DNA of 64,000 nt, from contig CM066296.1 of NCBI GenBank assembly GCA_033816765.1, positions 372,001 to 436,000 of the forward strand, given 5' to 3'. This document shows, one piece after another, positions 10,133 to 22,700 of the stretch (position 1 is its first letter; every line of letters begins with the position of its first letter). This stretch comes from Nothopassalora personata. Its lineage: Eukaryota; Ascomycota; Dothideomycetes; Mycosphaerellales; Mycosphaerellaceae. Under the pieces are notes generated by a model that saw nothing but the letters and a program-made list of their open reading frames with translations, searched no databases and was not told the DNA's origin. The position numbers and the translations under genes are program-made.

Positions 10133-12138
10133 GGGGCCCGTCGTGCGATGGGTTGTCTCTACGAATCTTACTTGTGCTATGCTATGACTATGACTATGGG
10201 CCTGGTGAGATTAGAAATGTTGGAATTGTTGGGGAGAATGGCGTGGTATGACATGACGCGTTCTGTATCCTGGTATCCTGCCTTTTCTTCCTAATCCTGT
10301 TCATCGATCCCAGCATGGCACCTCGAACGAGCGGTTGATACTGATGACTGACGAGTAGGGCCGCGCTACTGGTGTCGTATGCTGGCGCAAAGTGGAGTGG
10401 TGGATTGATGTGTTGCACTGATACGACAGCTTCCTCACTTCGTCTAGATTCGCACTTTTGGACCTGATCGCGTGTCATTTCCCGCCCTCTCAGCTCACAA
10501 CGAGCATCGCCAGGGCACTGGAAGGCCTATGTTATACCTCGGAGAGCAAGCGAAAGTGGAATCGCCCTGACCCAACAACTCTTCCAGGCCAAATTCATAC
10601 TGAAGCTGGAGGTCGCTTTACTGAGCTCGACATCTGAAAGCAGACCGAGAAGAAAAACACCGAGAGTGAGCGGCCAAAGACTATTGAAGCCAGAAGCCGC
10701 CTACTCGATCACGCTTGTAAATAAAACATTCATGACCTGATCTGCGCCATGTGCCGGTTGCTGCAGCCTGGATCGAGCATGGCCACGGTGATCATGAGGT
10801 CGACAAATTTGCCTTCAATCTTTCAGATGCCTCGTGGCGCGCCATGTGCTGGTCTCGCCGGCCGAGAAGCGTACCGCTGCGGTGCTGAAAACGCAGCGTG
10901 ACTGCTCAGCAGCATTCGATACGTTGGACAAGGTTGGGAGCATGAGAAGGTGACGAGGGCACACAGAGTATCACCTGGTAAGGAGGGTCCATGCCAGATG
11001 TCCTTACATGATGATTTCACCCATCTGGGAGGCTTGATCCATTTGCTGCTCCTTGCTATTGCTGGCACGAACAAGGACGTCGGACTGAAAGTTTTCGACC
11101 CCACGACCATCGACCGAGTAGAGACGGCCTTCTCGCTTTTGCATGAAGATGTTTTTTGAAATTGCACCTGTGGTAGCGACTTCGTCTCGATGACCTACCT
11201 GCGACAGCTGGCGAAGCCGAATGTGTGAAGACCTCACTGAAAGCTTACCGGCGCTGAGACTTTTGTACACACAGAGGAGATGCTGGCCGACAGCGGACCA
11301 CACGTATGTCGATACTATGCCAGATGCGGGCTCTGGTCATCCTTTCTGTTCAGGTTGTCGCATATCAAGAGCATGCGAATGCTCGAACCATCGGATCTTG
11401 CAGAGCCGCACATTGTACCGTATAGGCTTTCAATGGATGTCCTGCCCACATGTCGCCAGAACCGTGCCAGCCACAGCGGCCACGAGATCGCATCGCTTCT
11501 CTTGTGTTCCGAACCTGTGCCTTTTCGCGAGTGGTATCGAGCACTGCAGGTCTCGCGAGTCGACATTGTCGTAGCTGAATATAGATCACGTGGAGACGGT
11601 TTGCTCGTCGACGATGACTGGCCTTGATTTGCGCATATGATGTGTTGTGTTAGAGACAGAGGGCTCTCCGGGGTCATACCGGAGCCAGTAAGCTTGGCCC
11701 TAAAAGTTAGAGCTATATATACAGTTATGATTTCTGCTTCCAATGACGGCGCGGTTGGGTTAATCAGCTTTCACCTTGCCTTTTACCAGATGAAACCTTG
11801 GCTCACCGCAACACGCCGCGTTATTATTCTTTGGAAACACAAAATCCGACAGGGGATCTTTTTGCATCTTGTTTTCTAGCAGCCTGTTCGACTGTAGCAA
11901 GCCACAGTCAATCCTCTTCATATCAAAACATTCGTTCACACGTGATGGCGCGAAGCATGACTCAGCAGTGAAGACGACGACCTCGCTTTTGCATTTCCGA
12001 CTTCTTCCACCTGAACAACACCTTCGATTGTCAATTTCGAGGACAAACAAGTCAGCGCACACTACCGAGATCAGCACTCGTGCCGACTCGATGCGCTGCC
12101 ACCGAAAACTATCGCGACTGGACAATTGTGGCGGGTAG
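10133..12138. other. Intergenic region, no gene recognised
   Basis: 2.0 kb with only short overlapping frames on both strands (for example 10823-11303 minus, 11221-11627 plus), none with a recognisable domain or plausible splice continuation. It contains the PDI 3' UTR and the promoter of the TFIIIC subunit gene. Confidence 0.5.
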
Positions 12139-15100
12139 ATGACCATGGAAGGAGCAACAGCTCAGAATGACCAACAGCAACCACAAGGAAGCAACCATAC
12201 CGAGAACAGCAGTTCTCGACCCAGCTATCCAGACCCGAATCAAGGATCTGAGCATGGAGGCTACGTACCAATGCCAGCTAACGACAGTAACAACAGCTTC
12301 GGAGCATCACATGATGGATCAGCTGCTTGGTACATATCACCTAACACACAGGCTGTCCTGCAGCCGCAACTTACTGCTCAGTTCACAAACAACTGGATGG
12401 CTATGCCTCAGAGCGGCGGCGGACTAATTCCAAATGCATCCTTACCTGACCATCCTCTTTTCCAGATCCCGTCACTACCAGATCACCCTCTGTCCAATCA
12501 TCCAATGCCACAGGTCGCTCCTGCTGTCAATGAGCGAGGCCTCACACAAGTACAAATCATAGAACAGCAATACCACACACGCCATGGTGACCCTGGATCT
12601 CAACTGCGAGGCGGCGAGAGCACATCATGGCTCGCTGGACAATGGGGCGAGGATACTGGAGGCAGAGCTGCGGCGAGCGCCGCTTACAGAGCTGCGGTGA
12701 ATTACGGTGGGACTCACGAATGGGATCCCGATTTTGATCCGTACCTCGAAGACGCCTCGCGTCTGAGCGAGCTGTTGGGAGAGCCAGTTGTCAACGCCTC
12801 GAGCGCGACTCGTGGTGAACGTTCCGGACGTGGCCGTGGCCGTGGCCGTGGCGGTGTCAGTCGAGGTCGTGGTCGGGGTGGTTGGAGAAAACTGCTCAAA
12901 GGAACGGAGCATGCTGATCTGTTCCAAAAGCCTAAAACTGTTCACACCCGCCGTGGACGTGGAAGACCTCGTGGGCGACCTCGGAGGGCTACTGATGGTG
13001 GACCTGAGTTTAAGCAGTTCATGAAAAAGGCGCATGATCGCTTTCTTGATCAAAAGCTTGAAGAGGCTCTGGACAATGTCAGACAGGCGATTCAGCACAA
13101 CCCAGAAGTGTACGCAGCACATATTCTTATCGTTCAGATCCTTGATGCAATGGGTCGGAAGGAAGATGCTGCCGAAGCAATGGAACATGGTGCCGCCACG
13201 GCGCGCGAACCTCGCGTGTGGGCTCAGGCCGCTGAGAAGATCCTGCAGCTGGCTGGCGATGAGCGACCGCTGGAACACGTCAAGCGGGCCATTCGCTGCT
13301 ACAGTGAAGGACTCAAACTCAACAGCCGTTTCAGGGCTGACAAAGATTTGGAACTCGAGCTGCGTGGAGCAAAGTTCGAACTCTACAAGGAGGCTGGCAT
13401 GACCCGAGACGCGCGCTTAGATGCCAAGAATATCGTGAAGGCATGGCCGTTCCATACGTATTACATCGGGCAGTGGGCGCAGTTGTGCGGAACATGGCAC
13501 GATACCTCCGAGATGAAGGATGCAAAAGAGGCATACGAGGCAGCGTTTCGAGAGTACGAGGATGAGGACTCCTTTGGGCACCAGGACGACGAGACAGATT
13601 CGTGGAGCCATCTCAACATCTATCTCGATCTTTGCGATATGGTTGGGACTTTTGAACCTGGACTTTTCAGAGGCAAGCAATTGGCTCGCTGGTTTCTTGG
13701 ACGCCAGGACGAGACTTTCTGGGACCACGTCAAGGATGACGACCGCGAGTTCGATGATGACAACGGCCGGCGAGCGTACCTACCAGAGTGGCAGCAAGGA
13801 CGAGCCAGCCGCGACCTCGAGCTTTACGGTCGGGGTTTGCCTGTGGAGATTCGAGTCCGGTTTGGTCTGTTGAGACTGAAGTCTGGCTTTCAGCATTATC
13901 CCGAGGCGATGCGCCACTTCAAGGCTTTGCACAATTACGCCGACCAAATCGAGGACTACTACGACATCTTTTTGCAGGTTGGACAACGCCTGCATGAAGC
14001 CAATTACCGAGACGAAGCAATAAAATTCTATGACTTGGTTCGCACAGTGCCGATAGTGGAAGATCGCGACGAAGGAATTGAAGACAAAGTCTGGATGCAA
14101 ATCGCTAATTGCTATAACCAAGCATTACGACACGAGGATGCTATCGCGTGCTACGAGATTGTCCATCGACACAAGCGCGCCAGCCAGGATTATACTGTCT
14201 GCTGTGCCCGTCTGTGCAAGCACTATGAAGATATTGGGGAGACGGACAAAGCACGGCAATTGTGCAATGAGCTGATCCTGTATAACCGACTCGATCTTCT
14301 GCATACTGCCGGTGTGAAGATGGCACCGCCGTCGTCGCAGAACATTGTCCGACCGCATAAGTACGATCTTAGTGCGCCTCGAGCGCCGCTGAGGCCACTG
14401 AAGCCGCCAGTCGTGTATAGGGAACTACGACCTGCAGGCGATCAGGCTGAAGTGCCGGCGACTCAGGGCACTTTTGGTGAGATGAGATTCGACCCAAGCG
14501 TCGGTACGATAACGACGCCGACAGCGGCTACCAGTCCAGTCAATCTTGGCCCCGTCTCCCAAAATGTGGAGCTACCTCCGGCGCCTCCAGATCATGTCGT
14601 GGCCGAGCTATTACCGAAGAAGCGTAAGCGTGGCAGGAAGAACGGATTGCTGCCCCCCGAAGAGGGCGACGATGATGGAGAAGGTAATGCCCCAAAGCGT
14701 CCAAGACTGGAGAAGACATACAATAAATCGCATGATGCCAAACGTCAAGCTCGTTTTGATCTCATCTATGATGCACGAGAGCGATGTCTTGCCAGCTTTG
14801 ATGTCGTCAAGCAACACTGGCGAGCAATGAAAGCAGGTGAAGATGAAGACATTGTCGAGCAGTGGGTTGAGGCCGCCAATGTCATGCTGAGGGATTTCAC
14901 AGACATGAAGGTCTTCTTTCCGGAGCGCGATAAGACTCTACCACTGGAGCTTACAGACGATCCTAGCAGGCCGTTCAGGAAGAACCAGCAGCGTCATGAG
15001 GACGTCGTGGGACCGAATGATTACCTCACCATCCCCTTTCACGATTGGCATCGCGTCTTCTCGGACCTCGCATTGTTCTATGCTGGAAGCGGCGAGCAGG

Positions 15101-16011
15101 ATCGCTGCTACTATGTCGTGAAAGATGTCCTCCATGCGGCCAATGTCTTCTTCCTCGAGAAAACCCTCAAGTGGGCCAATTACGGGGTCGCTCTCTGCTG
15201 CGCTCTAGCATTCAACGACAGTTTCTACAGCATTGAACTTGTCCGAGAACTCATTCGCGAGAACGACTTCCGCGGTGGTACCCTCTTCCAACTCTTCGCG
15301 GCTGTCAACCGCTTCTCTTACGGCAGCAACTGGTTCAACTCCGGCCCAAGTCAGAAGTTCATGCTCCGAATGGTGAAGGCGTTCGACTTCCTAGCAATGG
15401 AGCCGCAGGTCCGGAACAGGATCGAATGGTCCATCCAGAAAGCAAGCCTCGAAGAGAGAGTCAAGAAGTCAGAGGGCGAAAAGTTCGAACTCGACGCAGG
15501 AATACTGATGATGTACGGCCACATGGTCGCAGTCGCGAACCACAGCCACACGTCAATCCCATACTATCTACGAGCACTCGCCCTTGCGCCAGATAACGTC
15601 TGCGTCAGCTTGAGCCTCGCAACGATGTGGGTCCAGATCTCCATGAAGCGTCAGACGGACAATCGACAGTATGGCATCAACCAAGGCCTCAGCTTTCTGT
15701 ATCGCTACTACCGCCTCCGCGCGGCTACTGGAAAGGCTCGGCACCTTCAAGAAGCTGAATACAACATGGGCCGCATGTGGCACTACCTTGGCCTAACGCA
15801 CCTAGCTCTCCAAGCTTACGAGAAAGTCCTGGCTTTGAGCGAGAGGGTACGGGCGGAAGGAGAGGAGAGGAAAGTGGCTGGTGAGATGCCTGTGGAGGAC
15901 GAGGTCGAAGATCTGGCGCATGAGGCGGCCTATGCATTGCAGGGCATCTTTGCTCTGGCGGGGAATGTGGAGGGCGCGAGAGCTATTACGCAGAAGTGGT
16001 TGGTGTTCTGA
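12139..16011 (+). CDS. TFC4: TFIIIC subunit Tfc4/Sfc4 (TPR protein)
   Basis: Single-exon gene of 1290 aa. The Gln/Asn/Pro-rich N-terminus (1-150) is probably disordered. An RG-rich segment (about 225-248, RGRGRGRGG) and a basic AT-hook-like segment (about 271-283, RRGRGRPRGRPRR) precede a long array of tetratricopeptide repeats beginning near residue 294 (KKAHDRFLDQKLEEALDNVR). The repeats continue to the C-terminus, interrupted around 825-860 by a basic, Pro-rich linker with a likely nuclear signal (KKRKRGRK). This is the layout of the tau131/TFIIIC102 subunit, which bridges box A-bound TFIIIC to TFIIIB at tRNA and 5S genes. The C-terminal segment with GLTHLALQAYEKVLALSERV is also typical. 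A second Met lies two codons after the start (MTM). Confidence 0.9.
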   Translation: MTMEGATAQNDQQQPQGSNHTENSSSRPSYPDPNQGSEHGGYVPMPANDSNNSFGASHDGSAAWYISPNTQAVLQPQLTAQFTNNWMAMPQSGGGLIPNASLPDHPLFQIPSLPDHPLSNHPMPQVAPAVNERGLTQVQIIEQQYHTRHGDPGSQLRGGESTSWLAGQWGEDTGGRAAASAAYRAAVNYGGTHEWDPDFDPYLEDASRLSELLGEPVVNASSATRGERSGRGRGRGRGGVSRGRGRGGWRKLLKGTEHADLFQKPKTVHTRRGRGRPRGRPRRATDGGPEFKQFMKKAHDRFLDQKLEEALDNVRQAIQHNPEVYAAHILIVQILDAMGRKEDAAEAMEHGAATAREPRVWAQAAEKILQLAGDERPLEHVKRAIRCYSEGLKLNSRFRADKDLELELRGAKFELYKEAGMTRDARLDAKNIVKAWPFHTYYIGQWAQLCGTWHDTSEMKDAKEAYEAAFREYEDEDSFGHQDDETDSWSHLNIYLDLCDMVGTFEPGLFRGKQLARWFLGRQDETFWDHVKDDDREFDDDNGRRAYLPEWQQGRASRDLELYGRGLPVEIRVRFGLLRLKSGFQHYPEAMRHFKALHNYADQIEDYYDIFLQVGQRLHEANYRDEAIKFYDLVRTVPIVEDRDEGIEDKVWMQIANCYNQALRHEDAIACYEIVHRHKRASQDYTVCCARLCKHYEDIGETDKARQLCNELILYNRLDLLHTAGVKMAPPSSQNIVRPHKYDLSAPRAPLRPLKPPVVYRELRPAGDQAEVPATQGTFGEMRFDPSVGTITTPTAATSPVNLGPVSQNVELPPAPPDHVVAELLPKKRKRGRKNGLLPPEEGDDDGEGNAPKRPRLEKTYNKSHDAKRQARFDLIYDARERCLASFDVVKQHWRAMKAGEDEDIVEQWVEAANVMLRDFTDMKVFFPERDKTLPLELTDDPSRPFRKNQQRHEDVVGPNDYLTIPFHDWHRVFSDLALFYAGSGEQDRCYYVVKDVLHAANVFFLEKTLKWANYGVALCCALAFNDSFYSIELVRELIRENDFRGGTLFQLFAAVNRFSYGSNWFNSGPSQKFMLRMVKAFDFLAMEPQVRNRIEWSIQKASLEERVKKSEGEKFELDAGILMMYGHMVAVANHSHTSIPYYLRALALAPDNVCVSLSLATMWVQISMKRQTDNRQYGINQGLSFLYRYYRLRAATGKARHLQEAEYNMGRMWHYLGLTHLALQAYEKVLALSERVRAEGEERKVAGEMPVEDEVEDLAHEAAYALQGIFALAGNVEGARAITQKWLVF

Positions 16012-16603
16012 TAACATGGGAGAGGCGTTCTTTGGGAGAGGTGTGTGCTGCGACAGATACCCAGGGTTGTAGTACATCGTTGTTTGCACCTAGCTACGCA
16101 AGTCCTGTTAGCATGATCATGGCAGGCTGCCTCCTCGTCCAACACTGGATGTCGAGGGTCGTGACTATATTCCAGTTGGAAGGCGATGTTGGTGTCATAA
16201 GGTGGGGCTCGATAGATCTTCGAGTATATGACAGTTACTGCAGGAGACAAGCGCGCGGCGCTCTGCCCATGCGCTACAATGTTCGACACGGGAAAGTTTG
16301 GTGCCCGCTATTCTTCGACACGGGAAAGTTTGGTGCCCGCTATTCAGTTCAGACTTTGACAGGGTCCTTGACCTCAGTACACATGTAGACAAGGACAAGA
16401 TGTGCATATGGGCAAAAAGTTGTTATCACCCCAGGCTTCGAGGACAACTGCTACCGACAAATCGGTCTGAAGCAGATCTGACACATACGTGGGAAGCTAC
16501 GCACGATCTGGTCTTGTGGCGTGCTCGCAGCGTGATACACGATGTCGAACCTCCCCCTTCGAGACATTTGGCCCTACGAGCTCGGTCTCGTTGCGATACT
16601 CTT
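16012..16603. other. Convergent 3' intergenic region
   Basis: Between the TFC4 stop (+) and the prefoldin stop (-). No gene seen; it carries a perfect 32-bp tandem duplication at 16282-16345. Confidence 0.55.
16282..16345. repeat. Perfect 32-bp tandem duplication
   Basis: The unit beginning ttcgacacgggaaagtttgg occurs at 16282-16313 and again directly at 16314-16345 without a mismatch. It is in noncoding DNA and looks like a recent slippage or microduplication event. Confidence 0.95.
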
Positions 16604-17518
16604 CTAGCTTCTCAACGCTGCCTTCGCATCTCCCTCATCAGCTTTGTCGTCAGGCTTCTCCTTACGACGCATGACGACGTCCCAATTGTAGACACGAGCG
16701 GTGGCAACTTCCATTGTCTATGGTACAGTCAGCATTGGCAAGCAACATACCGCAAGGCCTGTGTAGCTCGTACCGTGATCTGTTCCCTCAGGAAGTCTAG
16801 GTCTTCTTCACAGTTGGCCAGACTCCCCTTGGCGGCTTCGAGTTTTCCGTCAAGGAGTGTTTCGGCTTCTGTGAGAGGGTATGCAAGCATTACGTTCGCC
16901 TGAGAAGTGTTAGCCATGTACCGAGAAGAAAGTTGTAGCTCTGCGCGTAGGCTTTGTTGAGATGGACTTACGCCAAGCCATAGGTAGACCTCTTCCGTCT
17001 GGTGGATGTTGGCTTTTGCGTATAGCGTATCGTTCAGCTCGAACGTAGTCTCCAGTGGCTCCGCATCAGACTTGATCCCCATATCAGCTCGAAGCACCTC
17101 AGCAACGTCAGACTCAACACACCTTCCTTGTCTGCAAGAACCGCACAGTCTCCAATGTCTTCTGGATATCAGGAATCTTATCCTTCAAGCCCGCCACCCG
17201 TCGTTGATTATTCGCCTCCATAAACTGATACTTGCTGCAAAGCCGCGGTCAGCATTCCTGCACCAAACCATCCTATCACCAAGACGCCATCTCCGAGACA
17301 CAAATACGCACGAGATCATCTCCTGGAAGCTCTTGAGCGTTGGCTCGACATCTGCCCTCGTCGCGCAATGATCCTCGACCCGCTCCACGAAGGGCGCAAA
17401 CGGGATCCCTCGCGCGTTGGTTGGCGCATCCTTGCCTCTGGTGTGGCTGCAATGTCAGTCTTTGTGAGTGCATGAGGAGGCGAAGGCCTGCTTACATCGC
17501 CTTCTCAACCGCAGCCAT
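16604..17518 (-). CDS. Prefoldin subunit 3 (VBP1/Pac10/Gim2)
   Basis: Six exons on the minus strand, 17518-17496, 17446-17312, 17234-17123, 17070-16972, 16899-16774 and 16717-16604, give 202 aa. All introns are GT-AG and phases agree. Diagnostic segments in order are GIPFAPFVERVEDH, ADVEPTLKSFQEMISKYQF, PDIQKTLETVRFLQTRK, EPLETTFELNDTLYAKA, EEVYLWLGANVMLAYPL, NCEEDLDFLREQIT and TMEVATARVYNWDVVMRRK. This is the alpha-type prefoldin fold: two coiled-coil helices joined by beta hairpins. The hexameric prefoldin chaperone delivers unfolded tubulin and actin to the CCT chaperonin in the cytosol. The third intron (17071-17122) is 52 bp; choosing this acceptor restores the family spacing FLQTRK-SDAEPLETT. 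High intron density contrasts with the intronless TFC4 and PKS genes nearby. Confidence 0.92.
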
Positions 17519-19775
17519 TGAAGTCGAACACCACCGCGTTCTGGGTTTATCATGAATGTGTCAGCCGGCAGAATCTAGCCTGGCTGGAGAAGGGTTGGTA
17601 AAAGTTCAGAGATTGATGGAAATGCGGTGCGGTTTTTTTGTGTCTTGGCCCCGTGGGATACGACTTGAAACGCCCCAATGGGTGATCACTCGCCACTACT
17701 TTTTGATATCTACGCGTGCTGGATGGGATGAGCCGTGACCAGGGTGTACACAGTACTGCGAATGTGTCGTTGCCGCAATGTTCTTCGCCAGCAACGACTT
17801 CCGCCTCGAGCGGGCGATCCCGTAGTTATGCAAAACTTGCGTGCACCGCCACAGTGTCTGCTGCTTATCTCTCCGAAACAACCTTGCAGCGGCCCCTCTA
17901 AACAAACCCGTCGCGTGCTATTTTAGACTTTCGCCGATGACGCTGCATAGCAGTCTAAACGCACCGCAGGTTGCTCTCCAGCATACCATAGCCCAACCGC
18001 GACAACGATCTCATTGCCGCCCTCTGAGATCTATCTCCAGCCAGCAACGTCAAAACCTTCTTCGCCACGAAACACGAGTCTGCATGATTAGAGCCACTGT
18101 CATGACCTTTCCGACGGTGTCGTGTCCACCGTATTCGCGATGCTAGCGCGGAAGCATGCCACAGGGCCGGGTCCCCCTCAGATTGTCCGAACCGTTTTGA
18201 TCCAAGAACTTCTGCCGTTGGACATTTCGTTCTTGATCCAGCGAGCACTTCTCCGTCGCGCGGATCTGCATGTTCAACGAACGTATCGCCATCCTCTTCG
18301 ACGTCAACACAGCGTTGGAGGAAGCGTGTCAGCAGGAAGCGACGGCAAGTGCGATGGTCAGCGATGCATTATGCACCCGCGGAACCATAGCAAGAGATTG
18401 GACGTTATTGCAGATACCGGATGCGGTAGCTGTGATGGCACCATTGTGTCCGCGGCACTGCTGAGACCAGGGTAGATTGGTTGTTTTTCGCATCTTCTTG
18501 GTCACGTGGCTCTGTCCATACCGTAACTTTCACGCCGCTGCGTCTTCCAGGTCTGCTTGTAGTTGGCTTGGGGCTTTGTCAGGTCAGCTGCTGCAAGACC
18601 GGATGGATTGCATTCATCACCATCATATGATTGTTCAGCCAGCCGCACTGCATTGCGCCGAACGACCCGCGCCCTTGGAACTTGCAGCCCGCCTTCTGTC
18701 GATGCCATACCTTCTTTCTCACCGGATGATAGCTACCACAGCCCCAGGCGATCGAAGCATCATAGTCGCCACGATCTAAGCCTCATGACATGCTCGCGAG
18801 CTCATGTCCGTAATCGTAAGATAAGGTTCTGCCACGTCGATGCATCCCCATACCCCAGGGCCGGGCAGAGCAATAGTTCAACCTGCATATGACAATCGCC
18901 CACTTGCTGCGAATCGTGTAATTTTGCTTGTCAATGACCACGCCCGATTAAGTTGATCGCTCGCATGGCTCTCGTGCCCGACTGCCTTGCCGTGACCTAC
19001 CTTGCATACTTCCGTGCCAGCGAGAGTATTGAAGGCAATCTTGGCTGATGAGCAGCATCGTGAGGTGGAGAGGTGTGTGAGTCTTCGGATCGGTATTCCT
19101 TCTCGTTCTCTGTTTTCAGGCTTTGAATGTGCCGATGATGCAGTGATTGTTGGTGTCGGATGTCAGGTGTTGGCGGTGTGGGTGACATGCCAAGATAGTG
19201 TAGATGAGTGTTATGACTGAAGCAGAGCTGCAACGCTCTCCGCAATCATTGCAGAGGATTTAATTCTAGACGAGATGCTCTCAGTTGAGTTGTATCAAGA
19301 ATGGAGTCAGCACTGGGGGCTATGAATGTGAGAGGAATACAAAGAGGATGTGAACTCGAGTCAGCTGTGTTGCATAGCTACGATACTAAGGAGCCACCAT
19401 CGTACCCGCCAACAACAGCAGTGATCAATCTAAAGGTGTGCGTGGAGGCTTTCATAGCAACCATGCGAAAAGCAAATCCCGTCTGTATCCCAAACACCGC
19501 GCCAATTCCAATATGGCCCAAATCTATTCGTAAACCGTTCGCCATGCATAGTCCGTTAGATTGTATTGTGTCTCAAATAAAGTCGTCGTGGAGGGTTAGG
19601 ACTTAGGCCAGTAATGCGATGACCGGCCAAGGCCATCACAAAACTGCTCCTCATCCATCACCCTCGTGAAGACACTCGATGCAACTTTCTGCCTCAACCC
19701 AAGGCGACTAAAGCAACTGAACGTCCAAAGTGTGTCGAAGCGGAAACAGAGCAAAGCAGCAATCGGAGCAAAACT
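17519..19775. other. Intergenic region, no gene recognised
   Basis: 2.26 kb holding the prefoldin promoter and the 3' flank of the PKS. Short frames at 17716-18146, 18122-18475 and 19301-19606 are overlapped by frames on other strands and show no domain. I see no tRNA or repeat. Confidence 0.5.
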
Positions 19776-22700
19776 TTATGGTCTCCAATCAAGACCCTCT
19801 CTGATCAACTTGCCAAGATCGGCAGCCCAAGGCTCCTTCATCATGGAGAAGTGGTGACCACCCATGACACCAAACTTCATATTGTTGCCACAAAGCTGAT
19901 CCCAGCCATTACTTGCGAAGTCGGTTCGGTGGTTCAAGAGCCACTTCATCGGCGCTGGGTCCTCATCCTCAGCTGGTGGTGGACGCGGATCGCCTGGGTT
20001 GCCGGCAACACCGTCGGTACACCACACTGCGTAGGTCGGGCATGGACCTATTGTTGGCTTTGGGTCGTAGTCCGAGAGAGATCGAATGGCCGCGGAGAAG
20101 TGAGGCAGGAGCCACTTGGGAGTCTTGCTTGGGTCGCCAGTGCCGAGGAGACCGATCTCGTTGAAGAAAATGTGGAGACGGGCAGGTAGAGGGTCGAGGT
20201 TGACTGGGCAAGGTGAGTCAAGGAGTAGCAGCTTCTCGACCTTCTCGCCAGCGGCAAGGAGTGCTTGAGATACGGCGTAGGCAATGACGCCACCTGCTGA
20301 CCAGCCGCCGAGGATGTATGGTCCCTTGGGTTGACGGCGCTTGATCTCGGCGAGGTAGATTAGAGACGAGACCTCGATGCCACATTGCCATTGTTCAGGA
20401 TCTTTCATGAAAGGGCAGTTGAGACCGTATGCTGCAACATCTGGTCCAAGGTTGGGAATGCTGACGTAGCTGGTAGCCGAGCCTGATCCATCTGGCAGGA
20501 AGAAAATCTTCTTGGTTGCGACTTTAGCGTTGCCCTGGAGCAGGACGGAGGTAGCGGCAGGGTACTTCGAAATGTCCGTCTTGTTGATCTTCGCCAGCCT
20601 AGCGGAAACCTCGTTCATATCAGTCTTTGTTGACGTCTTGGGTGTGGTTGACGAGGCTTTTGGGGCCCTAGACTTCATGGGCCGCATACCGAGAGCGTTT
20701 TCTATGTCCAAGATAGTCGGATTTGTGGACAAGAAGGTTGACGGAAGATCAACACCAGTCTTCTCACGAAGCTCGCCGAGGATAGTCAGACTCATGAGCG
20801 AGTCCATACCCATCTCCGCGAGTTCGGCACCATCAGTGATCTCGGAGATATCGACACCCATCTCTTGTGCAACGACGTGGCGTGCAAGAGAAACATCGCC
20901 TACGTCTGCAAGAGTGTCACGGGTGGGCGAGTCGATCTCAGGCTTGCCTGCATCACTTGGTGCGGCACTCGGTGCACTGCTTGCGGGTGTGGAGAGAGGG
21001 TCGAAGGGTGTTGGCACATCGGTTGGTGGGATGCTGTCGTCGTCAGAGTCGTCCTCGGTGTCAGCTGCGCTGCTGCTGTCGCTACTGCTCGAGCCAGGGT
21101 CGAGTTGCGCGAAGTACTTCTTCATCTCGCCCACGGTCGGGTAGTCGGTGAAGAGCGTTGGGCTGATCTCCATGTCCAATTCCTCGCGGAAGATGGCAGA
21201 AATGGTCAATGATAGTAGCGAGTCGACACCCAGGTTCTCAAAGTGAGCATCGTCGACAAGTTCAGACACATCAACTTCAGTCTCCTTAGCCAAGATCTTC
21301 ATGACTTTGTCCGTCAGGCCGCCCGAAGCCTGGGGCGCTGTGACCTTCTTCTGCTTGGGCTTCCTACTCGCGATGACAGGTGTAGGTGCTGCAGGTACCA
21401 CAGTGCGCTTGATAGGTGCGGGAGCTGCCAGCTTGATTGGCGCTGGAGCTGGAGCACGAGCTGGAGTTTGCTTGACCATCGGCATTGGCGCTGGCGCTGC
21501 TTGGGCGGTAGAGCCCTTATTCGGTGGCAAGAAGGTGTTCAGGACACGGCGCGGGATCTGTTGGAACTTGATGCCTTCGCAGACAGCAACAATCTCATCG
21601 CCTTGCATAATGTACACGTCTCCCTTGGAGATGTTGTTTGGCTGTGGCAACATGCGAACGTAGTTGCGGAGTCGCATGCCGGCAATGAGCGGCTTGGAGA
21701 ACTTCATTGCGCCCCAGCCGTGGGAAACGTAGACGTTCTGCTCAGAGTCGAGGAGGTCAGAAGCGTTGACAATGAAGCCGGAGATGTGGCAAGAGCCGTC
21801 GATGTGGTATGGCGCGCAGTAGAAGTCACCGTCGTCGGGCTTAGTTGGGAAGTCGAGGGTGGCAGATGCCTCTGTATTGGCACCATCCAAAACAACCTCG
21901 GCCATGGCTCTGTACTTGCTGTCGTAGTTGACGAGAGCCTTGAACAGCTTGTAAGCCATGCCACGCTGGACCTTGTGGGCACCGCCAGTCATGGTCTTGG
22001 CCGTGAGCATCTCCATCTGTGCCTTGACCATGAAGTTGTAGCGAGCCCATTCGTCGGCCCAAGCAGCCTTGTCCTCGTACTTGACAGTGCAGTGAGCATG
22101 TTCTTGAATCTTCTTACCATCTGGCTGGACGCTGCGGAAGTTGAGCTTCAGGATGCCTTGCTCCAAATCGGCGTTGGCTTCAAGCTCGATATGTTGACCT
22201 TGTGCGGGTTGTGGAATCTGAGCGATGAGAGGCTTGGGTACCTCCATGTTGCAGACGTTCATGCCGGGCGCCTCGGTGCCTGGTCGCGTCTGCTTCCAGA
22301 TGTAGTCGGCGACAGTCAATGCCATGTCAGCATAGAGTGATGATGGGCACAAAGCAGCATTGTTGACCATGTGGCCGCAGACGACTGGATATAGCCTGCT
22401 GTCAGCCAGACTGGAGCGGACAACAACTCGTGCTTGGTTGGCGCTGTACTCCTCGCTGATGACCTTCTGACAAGAAGTCGACAAACGCTTGGCAGGGATC
22501 TCAACTGCTGGAACAGCGGCTGCAACCTCTTTCTCAACGATTACTTCTCTGGTCTGTGGCGCTTCACCCTTGGTGAGTGTCCAGTTGTTGTGATAGTCAA
22601 GCCAGTACTTCTTGTTGTCGAAGGCATATGTTGGGAGCTGGTACATCTCCTGCGCGTCGTTGAACTCGCGATGGTACTCATTGAAGTCAATGTATACACC

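Noticed and set aside
21243..22340. Long open frame (365 codons) antisense to the PKS
   Set aside because: It lies entirely opposite the conserved PT and ACP region, has no recognisable domain, and is explained by the codon bias of the sense gene.
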